A stretch of 64,000 bases of DNA, taken from AC-32 sp963772975. GTDB taxonomy: Bacteria > Actinomycetota > Thermoleophilia > Gaiellales > Gaiellaceae. The translations under genes and the position numbers were made by a program. The first letter of the stretch is position 1. The number at the start of each line of letters is the position of its first letter. The notes beneath the pieces are model-generated. The model was not told where the DNA came from and searched no databases. It saw only the letters and a list, made by a program, of their open reading frames with translations. The stretch lies in assembly GCA_963772975.1 (NCBI GenBank), contig CAVYZH010000005.1:229600-293599 (forward strand). The letters are read 5' to 3'. This document shows, piece by piece, positions 43,049 to 51,980 of this stretch.

Positions 43049-43930
43049 ATGGCCACGAAGCTCACATATGCGCTCGTCACACCTCTCCGGGACGAGGCAG
43101 AGAACCTCGAGCGGTTGTCTGCGTCGATCGACCTGCAGACGCTAATGCCAGTGTCGTGGATAATCGTCGACAACGGCTCCGCGGACGCGACGTTCGAGGT
43201 CGCAACCGGACTCGCCCTCACGCGTCCCTGGATCCGCGTGATTTCAGTTCCCGCAGAGCAAGGGCGCCCGAAACCCGGGGCGCCGATCGTGCGCGCCTTT
43301 CACGCGGGGCTGAGGGAGATCGGAGGGTCCCCGTCGGTCATCGTCAAGCTTGATGCGGACACGTCGATGGAGCCGGATCATTTCGAGCGTCTGCTCGCCG
43401 CGTTCGCCGCGGAGCCTCGACTCGGCATCGCGAGCGGTACCTGTCTCGAACAGCAGGACGGAAGGTGGGAGCCCGTCGCAGTCGCGCCCGGACACGTACG
43501 CGGCGCGGCGCGAGCCTATCGGCGCGAATGCCTCGAGGAGGTTCTACCGCTCGAGGAGCGGGTCGGCTGGGACGGGATCGATGGGTTCAAGGCCACGGTC
43601 CGCGGGTGGACGACGCGCATGCTCCCCGAGCTCAGCTTCTACCACCATCGGCCGGTCGGAATTCGAGACGGCGCCCCCGCCGCCCGTTGGCAAGCGCAGG
43701 GTGAGGCCGCGTACTACATGGGGTACCGCTTCTCCTACCTGCTTCTCCGCTCGCTGTACCGCGCGCGGCGACAGCCGTGGGCGTTGGCCATGAGCACGAG
43801 TTATCTTTCCGCCGCCATTCGCCGCGAGCCGCGGTGCCGAGATGCGGACGTCCGCGACTACGTGCGCCGAAAGCAGCGGCTTCGGACGGTCGCGATCGAG
43901 CGGGCCGGCTTCAGGAACGGGAACATTTGA
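43049..43930 (+). CDS. Glycosyltransferase family 2
   Basis: The 293-residue product has LTYALVTPLRDEAENLERLS, WIIVDNGSADATFEVATGLA and SVIVKLDADTSMEPDHFERL with the metal-binding Asp-x-Asp, then GWDGIDGFKATVRGWTTRML in the acceptor region. It lies two bases after asnB and 53 bp before the second synthase-like gene, so the three form an operon. The nucleotide sugar and acceptor are unknown. Confidence 0.85.
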   Translation: MATKLTYALVTPLRDEAENLERLSASIDLQTLMPVSWIIVDNGSADATFEVATGLALTRPWIRVISVPAEQGRPKPGAPIVRAFHAGLREIGGSPSVIVKLDADTSMEPDHFERLLAAFAAEPRLGIASGTCLEQQDGRWEPVAVAPGHVRGAARAYRRECLEEVLPLEERVGWDGIDGFKATVRGWTTRMLPELSFYHHRPVGIRDGAPAARWQAQGEAAYYMGYRFSYLLLRSLYRARRQPWALAMSTSYLSAAIRREPRCRDADVRDYVRRKQRLRTVAIERAGFRNGNI

Positions 43931-43983
43931 CCGGGCCCGAGACGCGGGCAGCAGAGACCAAGCGCCTGCGATAGACGACTGCT

Positions 43984-45795
43984 TTGGCGACAGCCGCACT
44001 CATGGTCTGGTCCGAGGACGGAATCGGTTCATCGGTGCGCGAGAGCTTTGATCGGGCGGCCGCAGAGCTACCTGAGCGCGTGCGGCAGATGGACGAGTTC
44101 CAGCACGAAGACGAGCACTGCCTTCTTCGGCTCTGGAGCGCTTCCCACGCGCGCCCCGAGCACGTTCAGCGGCTCGATCGACCTTCCGCGATGCTGGCGT
44201 TCGTCGGGAATCCCACTCTCGTTGGGGAATCCGCTGCCAGCTGGCCGGCGCTGCTGAAGGACTCGCTGGTTCGCGGAGCGCCCGCCCTCGATGCCGTGTG
44301 GCCGCCTTTCTGCGCGTTCCTGCGCGACCTGGCCGCGGACACGCTGACCATCGCGGCCGACCGCAGCGCCTTGCAACACCTCTACATCCGCGAGGATCCG
44401 GGCGGAACCGTCTGGGCGAGCACGTCCGCTTTTGCGTTGGCGTCATTAGGAGCCGAACTCGATCTCGAGGCGGCGACCGAGTGGGCAACAGCCGGGCACT
44501 TCATCACCGGCCGGACGTTCTTTCGAGGGGTTCGCGAGCTTGCCTGCGGCGAGGTAGTTCGCCTGCAGAGGGGCGCCGCGACAACACGGGCGACTTGGGT
44601 CCCGACTCCTCACGGCGAGACGACTGCAACCGCGTATCGAGAGAGAATCGAGGAGGCCGTCGCGGCCTACTCGCTGCACGAGGACGGTCTCTTCTTCGAG
44701 TTGACAGGCGGCGTTGACAGCCGCCTCCTCCTCGCTGCGCGCCTCCGTTCCGGGGCTCGCACCCGCACGTGGACGGTCGGACAACCTGACGACGTAGAGA
44801 TGCGGACGATCGAGAAGCTGAGGGGCGCCGCTAGCTTCGAGCATCTGCTGGTATCGCCCGACGCGGGGTTTGCGGCCGAGCTACCCGAATTGATCGACGA
44901 GATGCACGCGCTCGCCGATGGTGAGGCCAACGCGCTCGTCTACACATCCCTCCTGGTGGCTTTCCGAGAACTGGCCGGAATCCGGCGCACGTCGGTAACC
45001 GGTAGCAACGGCGAGCTTGCCCGTGCGTTCTACTGGGGTGCGATCGCACGCGGACGGCGGCAAGAGAGCAACGTCCGCGGCGTCGTGATTGACACGCTCG
45101 TGCGAAAGATATTTCGGGAGAGCGGAGGACTGAGGTCGGTGTTCCGCTCCGATTTGCCCGACCCGGAGGCGCCCGTCCGCGAGGCTGTCACAGATTTCAT
45201 CCAGACCTCCCCGCTCCAAACCCCGGCTGCGATCCTCGACGACTTCTATCTCCGCACACGCATGCGCAGGTTCGCAGGTCGCAACATCAGTACGACGAGC
45301 CTCTTTTGCGCTCAGGGGGTCCCGTATTTCGCTCCTCCGGTGGTCGATGTCATTCTCGATCTTCCGGCTGCCCAGAAGCAGGACGGTCGGGTCGTGCGCG
45401 AGACGATCGTCGATCTTTCGCCTCGTCTCGCCGCGGTCCCCCTCGCCTCGGGCGATCCGGTTCCGCCGTTGTCGTTCGCGCACCCCTCACGGGCCGCGCG
45501 ACGCGGGACGGGGCTGGGGCTCAAGGCGATGGCTCGCTACGGAGGCCGCCCCGGAAGGATGCTCGCTCATGCTCCAGTGGAATCGATGCCCTTTCGACAG
45601 GTCGCGGAAGACACGGGGTTCCGCGAGTACGTCGGCGACCTCCTGCTGGCGAGCGACACGCGGTCGCTCTGTCTCTTCGATCGAGAGGCGCTTCGGGCGT
45701 TCGTCGAATCGAGTCTCCGGAGTGGATCCCTCTCTCACCTCGGGGTCGTTCTCACGATCGAGTTGACGCTCCGCCGGTTCGGCCTTGCCGTCTGA
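43984..45795 (+). CDS. Asparagine-synthase-family protein lacking the glutaminase cysteine
   Basis: The 603-residue product starts at TTG 43984 or ATG 44002. It keeps the pyrophosphatase loop as ELTGGVDSRLLLAARLRSGA (near residue 240) but has no N-terminal Cys2, and the glutaminase-like half is divergent. It should activate a carboxylate with ATP and use ammonia or an amine supplied by another protein, or ligate a different nucleophile. It resembles the cysteine-less asparagine-synthase relatives seen in polysaccharide and secondary-metabolite loci. It is third in the asnB operon and convergent with the GT4 gene. Confidence 0.75.
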   Translation: MATAALMVWSEDGIGSSVRESFDRAAAELPERVRQMDEFQHEDEHCLLRLWSASHARPEHVQRLDRPSAMLAFVGNPTLVGESAASWPALLKDSLVRGAPALDAVWPPFCAFLRDLAADTLTIAADRSALQHLYIREDPGGTVWASTSAFALASLGAELDLEAATEWATAGHFITGRTFFRGVRELACGEVVRLQRGAATTRATWVPTPHGETTATAYRERIEEAVAAYSLHEDGLFFELTGGVDSRLLLAARLRSGARTRTWTVGQPDDVEMRTIEKLRGAASFEHLLVSPDAGFAAELPELIDEMHALADGEANALVYTSLLVAFRELAGIRRTSVTGSNGELARAFYWGAIARGRRQESNVRGVVIDTLVRKIFRESGGLRSVFRSDLPDPEAPVREAVTDFIQTSPLQTPAAILDDFYLRTRMRRFAGRNISTTSLFCAQGVPYFAPPVVDVILDLPAAQKQDGRVVRETIVDLSPRLAAVPLASGDPVPPLSFAHPSRAARRGTGLGLKAMARYGGRPGRMLAHAPVESMPFRQVAEDTGFREYVGDLLLASDTRSLCLFDREALRAFVESSLRSGSLSHLGVVLTIELTLRRFGLAV

Positions 45796-45868
45796 GGTGG
45801 AGAGACACCGAAGCGCGACATTCTCTCGACGTTCGCAGTCACATCGGCGGGCGCTCAAGGGGCGTGAA

Positions 45869-47101
45869 CTAGTCGAGGCGACCGCTCAGAGCACGACGAT
45901 ACGCGGCGAGGAGAGCCGCCTCCGAATGACGCCAGGCAAGCGGTCCCTCGACTCGACCGCGACCGATCTCGCCGAGGCGCAGCCGCAACTCGCGGTGATC
46001 AAGCAGCTCCTCGATTCGGTCGGCGAACGCAATTTCGTCGTTCGCGGGCGCATAGAGCGCGGCGTCGCCGGCCGTGACACGGGACTCGGTGAGATCGAAC
46101 GAGACGATCGCGCGGCCCATCGCCATGTACTCGATGACCTTGATCATCGTCGAACGGTCGTTCAACGGGCTCTTCGGATCAGGCGCCAGGCAGACATCGG
46201 CAGTGGAGAGGACGCTGAGGATGTCGCCGTCATCGGCCCAGCCGGCGAACTCGACGTCTTCGTCGAGCCCGAGCTGTCCGGCGAGCTCCTTCATCCGCTC
46301 GAGTGCGTCGCCCGCGCCGAGGAAGATCGCACGCCAGTCGCGTCGGCGTGCATGCAGCGATGCGAGCGCCCGGAGCGCGTAATCGACACCGTCCTGGGGT
46401 GCGATCACGCCGACGTATGCGAGCAGATGCTCGCGTCCACGCTTCAGAGCCTCGTCGCGCGCCACCGGCCGAAAGCGACTCGGGTCGGGTGCATTGCGGA
46501 CGATGAAGACGTCCTCCTCTGCCACTCCCCCGCGTTCGACCGCGACTTGCTTGTACGAACCGTTCGTGGACAGAACGACATCCGCGAGGCGAAACGTCTG
46601 TCGTTCGAGCGCACGGAGAACGCGGTAGAGCAGATCGCGACCGCGACCGAAGCGCGACAGATACAGCTCCGGGACGAGGTCGTGGTGATCGAAGACGAAG
46701 CGGGCGCCGCCACGTTTCAGTGGCCGGGCGACCATGAGTAAGAGGTCGGGTGGGTTGCAAGCCTGAACGATGTCGAAGCCGCGACGGCCGGCGAGCCGGC
46801 GTGCGAGGCGCCGGATGCGCCAGAACGCGAGCCCGTATTCGGCGACGTAGCCAATCGGCCCGCCACTGGCGGCCCGCAACGGAAAACGGTGGATCTCGAC
46901 GCCCTCCCGCTGTTCGTAGCGCTCGCGGTCCCGCGTCTCCCCCGCCGGGCAGACGACATGGACTTCGTACCCGGCCCGCTGTAGGGCCACGGATTCCTGC
47001 CAGACGCGCCGGTCGGAGGGGACGGAGAGGTTCTCGACGAGGATCAGGACCCGCGGCCGGCCGTGGTGTGGAGCGACGACTCGCGCGTGCCGGTTCCGCA
47101 T
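45869..47101 (-). CDS. Glycosyltransferase family 4
   Basis: The start is set at ATG 47101 (MRNRHARVVAPHHGRPRVLI), preceded by ACGGTGGCA; a GTG 21 bases upstream is possible. The first GT-B domain shows VENLSVPSDRRVWQESVALQ and HHDLVPELYLSRFGRGRDLL. The second shows YVGVIAPQDGVDYALRALAS and CLAPDPKSPLNDRSTMIKVI, EYMAMGRAIVSFDL, where the family's acidic pair sits. It transfers a sugar to a lipid-linked glycan. It stands 44 bp downstream of the beta-helix gene in the same orientation. Confidence 0.85.
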   Translation of the reverse strand: MRNRHARVVAPHHGRPRVLILVENLSVPSDRRVWQESVALQRAGYEVHVVCPAGETRDRERYEQREGVEIHRFPLRAASGGPIGYVAEYGLAFWRIRRLARRLAGRRGFDIVQACNPPDLLLMVARPLKRGGARFVFDHHDLVPELYLSRFGRGRDLLYRVLRALERQTFRLADVVLSTNGSYKQVAVERGGVAEEDVFIVRNAPDPSRFRPVARDEALKRGREHLLAYVGVIAPQDGVDYALRALASLHARRRDWRAIFLGAGDALERMKELAGQLGLDEDVEFAGWADDGDILSVLSTADVCLAPDPKSPLNDRSTMIKVIEYMAMGRAIVSFDLTESRVTAGDAALYAPANDEIAFADRIEELLDHRELRLRLGEIGRGRVEGPLAWRHSEAALLAAYRRALSGRLD

Positions 47102-47145
47102 TGCCACCGTCCTGGAGATGCGCACGATGCGCTCCCGGGTCGACT

Positions 47146-48768
47146 TCAGCGGCGGCGAATGCCCAGGTTGCCTCCGTCGGAAGCCGCGCCCTTGCCCCGG
47201 GAGTGGGCCGCGAGCCGGTAGCCCGCGAAGCTCGTAGGGTGCTTGCCTCCGACGAATACGGGCCGGCCGGTGATGTTGCCGGTGCCGCGCACGCCGGCAT
47301 TCAGGTTGTGGTCGCTCGTCCCCCACCCGCCGCTTCTGCTGTCCCAGGTGATGCCGTTGGACGGATCCGTGAACACGTTGTCGCGGACGACGTTTCCGGC
47401 CGCCACGTCGCCCTGCTCGGTGTAGAAGTGGATGCCGCCGCCGCCGGCGAAGGTGTTGTGGACGAAGGTCGAGTTGTGGGTTGCGGCCGCCTGGATCGAC
47501 CACGGGTAGTCGCAGGTGCAGACCCAGACGTTGTCCTCGACCACGACGCTCTTCCCCCCGTCCGCGGGCATCGAGAGGCCGCCGGCCGAGTCCCCGTTGT
47601 CGTGGAAGTAGTTGCCCTTCAGGTGGGTGTGCGACCCGCCGTAGATCTGGATGCCGCCGATGTGGATGGGATCGCAGCCGGACTGCGACAGATGTGCGAA
47701 CTCGTTGTTGAGGATCTGCACACCGTAGGCGCCACCCAGGACCTGGATACCCTTGGAACAACCGTGGTTGAAGGTGCTGTTCGCGATCGTTATGCCCTGA
47801 TCTGACGACGGCCCCTCGTCCACGGCCTGCACGTTGAGACGGGCATCATTCCCGCCCACCGGCCCGAGGCTGTTCAGGTTGTCGTGATCGACCAGGATTG
47901 CCATGTTGGCGCAGCGCGGGTAGATGTCCATACCCCTAGTGAACCGCAGATGGTCGAACGTGAGATGGCTCGAGCAGTTCGGCCGCGTATTGATGTCATC
48001 GACTTCGGCGCCGTCGACGGACAACGCCCCGCCGAGTCCGGTGAAGCGTAGGTGCCTCACGGCCTGGAGGTCGACCTGGCCGATCGTCACGTTCGCCCCC
48101 GCTGCGGGCCGCACCGTCACATCCGACGACTTCGACCGCGACCTGAACGTCACGGCACCATAGCTGCCCGAGTTTAGGCAGATCGTCGCGCCGGCCGAGG
48201 CGTTCTGGATCCCAACTGCAAGGCCGGAACTGATCGTCTTGGTGCATTGAGGCGCTTTCCGACCGGGCGCACAACGCGACGTCCTCACAGTGCGGAACCG
48301 CGAGGGCGAAGCGCGGCCCGCGCTGTCGTAGGCGCTGACCGCGAGGGCATATTTCGTGCCACATCGCAGTCGTCTGAGCTGGAACGACCTAGAGCGCACG
48401 AAGGCGCGGAGCTCGCCGTTCACGTAGATGCGATACCCGGTGACACGGACATCGCTGTGGGACGCCGCCCACGAGACGTGAATCACCGTCGCCGAAACCG
48501 AACGGATCTCGACCTTACCGGGTCGGGTCGGCCCGGCAAGCCCGCCTCTCGCCGCCGAGGCCGGCATCGTGCAAAGGAATGCCGCCGCGGCCGCCGCTGC
48601 GACCGCGCGTAGAAGCAGCCGACGGCGGGTGTGACCGCGAACGTCGGACAAGTGACTCGTGCCGGGGGGCGAGCGCCTCGTCACGTCACGCGGCAGTGTA
48701 GACACCCTCCACGACTTTTGGGTAGGTAGCAGCATCTGGGCCGCGCTCGGCGGCGATGCCGCCGTCAC
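47146..48768 (-). CDS. Secreted FN3 plus beta-helix protein
   Basis: The open frame of 540 residues starts at 48768, but a start at GTG 48702 is also possible; export depends on the segment RRRLLLRAVAAAAAAAFLCT, a Tat-like or Sec signal. One FN3 domain (VIHVSWAASHSDVRVTGYRI) precedes a parallel beta-helix beginning TISSGLAVGIQNASAGATIC, closely related at protein level to those at 20243 and 25676 but diverged in DNA. It is probably a surface polysaccharide-associated protein. It is divergent from the SDR at 48792. Confidence 0.75.
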   Translation of the reverse strand: MTAASPPSAAQMLLPTQKSWRVSTLPRDVTRRSPPGTSHLSDVRGHTRRRLLLRAVAAAAAAAFLCTMPASAARGGLAGPTRPGKVEIRSVSATVIHVSWAASHSDVRVTGYRIYVNGELRAFVRSRSFQLRRLRCGTKYALAVSAYDSAGRASPSRFRTVRTSRCAPGRKAPQCTKTISSGLAVGIQNASAGATICLNSGSYGAVTFRSRSKSSDVTVRPAAGANVTIGQVDLQAVRHLRFTGLGGALSVDGAEVDDINTRPNCSSHLTFDHLRFTRGMDIYPRCANMAILVDHDNLNSLGPVGGNDARLNVQAVDEGPSSDQGITIANSTFNHGCSKGIQVLGGAYGVQILNNEFAHLSQSGCDPIHIGGIQIYGGSHTHLKGNYFHDNGDSAGGLSMPADGGKSVVVEDNVWVCTCDYPWSIQAAATHNSTFVHNTFAGGGGIHFYTEQGDVAAGNVVRDNVFTDPSNGITWDSRSGGWGTSDHNLNAGVRGTGNITGRPVFVGGKHPTSFAGYRLAAHSRGKGAASDGGNLGIRRR

Positions 48769-48791
48769 CCTCCCTGTTAGCCTCTATTGAA

Positions 48792-49904
48792 ATGCACATC
48801 CTGGTCACAGGTGGCGCCGGCTTCATCGGCTCGCATCTCATCGATCGCCTGCTTGCGGCCGGCTACGAAGTGCGGGTGCTCGATTCGCTCGTTCCCCAGG
48901 TTCACAACGGCTGGCCCGACTACCTGGCTGCCGATATCGAGCGGATCGAGGGCGACGTCCGCGACCGCGACGCCGTGAAGAGGGCGCTGCAGGGTGTGGA
49001 TCGACTAGTGCATCTCGCCGCCGCCGTTGGTGTCGGCCAGTCGATGTATGAGATCGAGCGGTATACCTCCGTGAACGCAATGGGCGCGGCGGTCGTCCTT
49101 GAAGCGGCGATAGACGTGCGCGCCCAGCTCGAGAAGGTGGTCGTTGCGTCCTCGATGTCCATTTACGGCGAAGGGCTCTACCGTTGTCCGGCAGAAGACG
49201 TGCTGCACACGCCCGAGCCCCGCCCCGACGAGCAGCTTGCCCGGAGGGAGTGGGAACTCGTTTGTCCCTCCTGCGGAACGCCGCTCGAGCCGGTGGGGAC
49301 GCCGGAATCGAAAGCGCTCCAGCCGCTCTCGATCTATGCGGTCGGCAAGCGCGACCACGAGGAGATGTTCCTCGCCTGGGGCCGCGCCTACAAGGTGCCG
49401 ACGACGGCTCTCCGCTTTTTCAACGTCTACGGCCCGCGACAGGCTCTCTCCAACCCCTACACCGGCGTGGCCGCGATCTTCGCCTCGCGGCTCCTGAACG
49501 CCCGGCCACCGGTCGTCTTCGAGGATGGCCGCCAGAGCCGTGACTTCGTCCACGTCTCGGACATCGCCGCTGGCATCGAGGCTGCTCTCGAGGCCGGGCG
49601 AGGAGACTTTCGCGCCATCAACCTCGGAACAGGCGTCTCGACGTCGGTGCTTCGCGTAGCTGAGGTGCTCGCGCGCGAGCTCGGCGTGGAGGTCGAGCCG
49701 GAGCTGCGGCAGGAGTATCGCGCCGGCGACATCCGGCACTGCTTCGGCGACATCTCACTCGCGCGGCGAGAGTTGGGGTACGAGCCGCGCGTGCCGTTCG
49801 ACGACGGGATGTCGGAGCTGGCGGAGTGGCTCGCCGACCAAGAGGCCGAGGATCGCGTGGAGGAGGCGACCGCGGCGCTCGTCGAGCGAGGTCTCGCCGG
49901 CTAA
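48792..49904 (+). CDS. NAD-dependent sugar epimerase, dTDP-L-rhamnose 4-epimerase-like
   Basis: The 370-residue product starts MHILVTGGAGFIGSHLIDRL, the NAD-binding glycine motif. A SSMSIYGEG strand and the YAVGKRDHE catalytic Tyr-x3-Lys follow. An insertion carries a CPSC pair (VCPSCGTPLEPVGTPESKAL), and ALRFFNVYGPRQALSNPYTG completes the substrate side. This pattern, including the Cys insertion, fits the WbiB-type dTDP-rhamnose 4-epimerases; another 4-epimerase is possible. It precedes a decayed methyltransferase remnant and then the SDR/rfbC/oxidoreductase unit. Confidence 0.75.
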   Translation: MHILVTGGAGFIGSHLIDRLLAAGYEVRVLDSLVPQVHNGWPDYLAADIERIEGDVRDRDAVKRALQGVDRLVHLAAAVGVGQSMYEIERYTSVNAMGAAVVLEAAIDVRAQLEKVVVASSMSIYGEGLYRCPAEDVLHTPEPRPDEQLARREWELVCPSCGTPLEPVGTPESKALQPLSIYAVGKRDHEEMFLAWGRAYKVPTTALRFFNVYGPRQALSNPYTGVAAIFASRLLNARPPVVFEDGRQSRDFVHVSDIAAGIEAALEAGRGDFRAINLGTGVSTSVLRVAEVLARELGVEVEPELRQEYRAGDIRHCFGDISLARRELGYEPRVPFDDGMSELAEWLADQEAEDRVEEATAALVERGLAG

Positions 49905-49914
49905 CTGGATTCGC

Positions 49915-50125
49915 GTGGCTGGCGGGTCGCGGCCGCGGGTGAACACGGACGCGTACCGCGTCTGCCAGTCGTCCCGCGTTCGGTTGAGCGGCTCCAGCCC
50001 CCACCAGTGCCACGGCCAGTCGGCCCGTAGCAAGGGGGTCGCCGTCGTGGATCTCGGCCATCAGTTCCGGGACTGGCTCCCAGCCGATCGATTCCAACCT
50101 TCGTGCGGACGGGGATCCATCGCCG
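49915..50125 (-). pseudogene. Remnant of a CheR-like methyltransferase
   Basis: On the minus strand LESIGWEPVPELMAEIHDGD, then after a frame change RADWPWHWWGLEPLNRTRDD and WQTRYASVF, match the C-terminus of the intact methyltransferase at 30441 (DLGWEPVVELLAEIHDGDPL, RADWPSEWWGLEPLDRKRPN). Only the last ~65 codons remain, with a frameshift and no upstream SAM-binding part. The rest of the 445-bp stretch up to 50349 holds the palindrome at 50231. Confidence 0.75.
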
Positions 50126-50230
50126 CCCGACCAATGCCGCCTAGCCGCGACGTCAGTGTTCGCCATTGCGTCGATCGTCGCCGTGCGCCGAACGCGTAAC
50201 TCCCGGGACGAGAGAGAGCCGGCGGCGCAC

Positions 50231-50246
50231 CTAGCCGTTTGGCGAG
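50231..50246. promoter_or_regulatory. Palindromic operator candidate (one mismatch)
   Basis: CTAGCCGTTTGGCGAG matches the motif with one change. The inverted repeat extends to nine-base arms (CACCTAGCC and GGCGAGGTG). It lies 103-112 bp upstream of the SDR gene starting at 50350 or 50359. Confidence 0.6.
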
Positions 50247-50349
50247 GTGCCCCCCGGCGCCCGGCGACCGACGCAGGAACGTCGGGAGCGAGCCGAGGCC
50301 TGAAGGCTGAACCTTTCTCGGGTTTCTGGCGCCTGGGTTCCTGCTTAAT

Positions 50350-51414
50350 ATGGGACGGATGCGGGTTCTCCTGACCGGCTCCGGCGGCTACGTCGGCTCA
50401 GTCGCGCGCGGCGTCTTCGAGGCCGCCGGTCACGCGGTCGTCGGGCTCGACGCGCGCCTGTACGAGGGCTGCGACCTCGCGCCCCTGACCCCGCCGCCCC
50501 CGCCCGAGCTCCCGGTCGACCTACGCGACGTGCAACTCGCCGATCTCGAGGGCATCGACGCCGTCGTCCACCTCGGGGCTCTCTCGAACGACCCGATCGG
50601 CGAGCTCGACGAGAGCCTCACGTACGCCATCAACCACCTTGCCAGCGTGCGTCTGGCGGAGCTCGCGAAGGAAGCGGGCGCGACGCGCTTCGTGTTCGCG
50701 TCGTCCTGCAGCATGTACGGCGCTTCAGCCGGCTCCGGACTCGTGGACGAAACGGCAGCGCTCGCACCGCTCACCGCCTATGCCGCGTCGAAGGTGCGCT
50801 CGGAGGCGTCGCTGGCGCGGCTCGCGTCGGACGACTTCTCGCCGACGTTCCTTCGGTTTGCCACCGCGTACGGCGTTTCACCGCGGTTGCGCCTCGACAT
50901 CGTGCTCAACAACCTCGTTGGCTCTGCAATCGCCTCAGGCGAAGTCCGCCTCCAGAGCGACGGCATGGCGTGGCGGCCGCTCATCCACGTCGAGGACATG
51001 GCGCGTGCGTGCCTCGCGGTGCTCGAGGCGCCGCGCGAGGCGATTCACGGCGAGGCGTTCAACGCCGGCTCACCCGCGGCGAACTACCTCGTCCGGGATC
51101 TCGCGGAGATCGTGGCGGAGGTCGTCGCCGGTGCGCAGGTGAGCTTCGCGGAAGGCGCCGGCACCGACGCGCGGAGCTACCAGGTCGACTTCTCGAAGAT
51201 CACGTCGGTGCTCCCGAGCTTCCGCTGCGAATGGGACGCACGGAAGGGCGCCGCGTCGCTCGCGTCGGCCTATCGCGCCGCGTCCATGGACGAGGCCCTG
51301 TTCGCAGGGGATCGCTTCACTCGGCTCGCGCGACTCCGGACGTTGCTTGCGGAGGGTCGCCTGGACGGCGACCTGCGCTGGCAGGAGCAGGCGCCTGCGT
51401 TCACCGCTGCATGA
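50350..51414 (+). CDS. NAD-dependent epimerase/dehydratase (SDR)
   Basis: The 354-residue product has the nucleotide-binding start MRVLLTGSGGYVGSVARGVF (ATG 50359; the ATG at 50350 is also open), FVFASSCSMYGASAGSGLVD, and YAASKVRSEASL with the Tyr-x3-Lys catalytic pair. Later it has WRPLIHVEDMARACLAVLEA. It acts on a nucleotide sugar; family-level assignment only. Its stop overlaps the rfbC start (ATGA), and the SAF-domain oxidoreductase follows, so the three are coupled. This combination is typical of dedicated deoxysugar pathways. Confidence 0.85.
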   Translation: MGRMRVLLTGSGGYVGSVARGVFEAAGHAVVGLDARLYEGCDLAPLTPPPPPELPVDLRDVQLADLEGIDAVVHLGALSNDPIGELDESLTYAINHLASVRLAELAKEAGATRFVFASSCSMYGASAGSGLVDETAALAPLTAYAASKVRSEASLARLASDDFSPTFLRFATAYGVSPRLRLDIVLNNLVGSAIASGEVRLQSDGMAWRPLIHVEDMARACLAVLEAPREAIHGEAFNAGSPAANYLVRDLAEIVAEVVAGAQVSFAEGAGTDARSYQVDFSKITSVLPSFRCEWDARKGAASLASAYRAASMDEALFAGDRFTRLARLRTLLAEGRLDGDLRWQEQAPAFTAA

Positions 51415-51980
51415 TCTTCACGGAGACACAGCTTCCCAGCGCCTTCGTCATCGACCTCGAACGACGCGAGGACGACCGCGGCTACTTCGCGAGAGCGTTC
51501 TGCCAGAACGAGTTCACCGACCAGGGCCTGAAGCCCGTGATCGCCCAGGCGAACGTGGCGTTCAACAAGGTCGCAGGCACCCTCCGCGGGATGCACTTCC
51601 AGTTTCCTCCGGCGGCGGAGACGAAGGTCGTCCGCTGCACGCGTGGCGCGATTCTCGACATCATCGTCGACCTCAGGCCCGAGAGCGCGACCTACCTCGA
51701 GCACGTCGCGGTGAGGCTCGACGAGGAGAACAGCCGCTCCCTCTACGTCCCCGAGCGCTTTGCCCACGGCTACCAGACGCTGGTCGACGGAACTGAGACA
51801 AGCTACTACGTCGGCGAGTTCTATACGCCTGACGCCGAGGGCGGGTTGCCCGCGGACGACCCGCGTCTGGGCCTGAGCTGGCCGCTGCCGGTGTCGGTAA
51901 TGTCGGAGAAAGACTCAAACTGGCCGGGCCTCGACGTCCTCGAGCCCGAGCTGCGCAGCCGAATGGAGGTCTCGTCCTGA
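51411..51980 (+). CDS. rfbC: dTDP-4-dehydrorhamnose 3,5-epimerase-like cupin enzyme
   Basis: The 189-residue product contains FVIDLERREDDRGYFARAFC, the catalytic-His strand KVAGTLRGMHFQFPPAAETK, VVRCTRGAILDIIVDLRPES and YVPERFAHGYQTLVDGTETS, diagnostic of the RmlC family. It epimerises the 3- and/or 5-position of a 4-keto sugar nucleotide. In this neighbourhood, with a cytidylyltransferase gene, the donor could be CDP- rather than dTDP-linked. It is coupled to the SDR upstream and overlaps the next gene. Confidence 0.88.
   Translation: MIFTETQLPSAFVIDLERREDDRGYFARAFCQNEFTDQGLKPVIAQANVAFNKVAGTLRGMHFQFPPAAETKVVRCTRGAILDIIVDLRPESATYLEHVAVRLDEENSRSLYVPERFAHGYQTLVDGTETSYYVGEFYTPDAEGGLPADDPRLGLSWPLPVSVMSEKDSNWPGLDVLEPELRSRMEVSS

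Noticed and set aside
48710..48725. CACGAC-N4-GGGTAG before the epimerase gene
   Set aside because: Only the right half resembles the motif; too many mismatches to count.
50141..50156. CTAGCC-N4-CGTCAG near the methyltransferase remnant
   Set aside because: Three mismatches in the right arm and a better copy lies 90 bp away at 50231.
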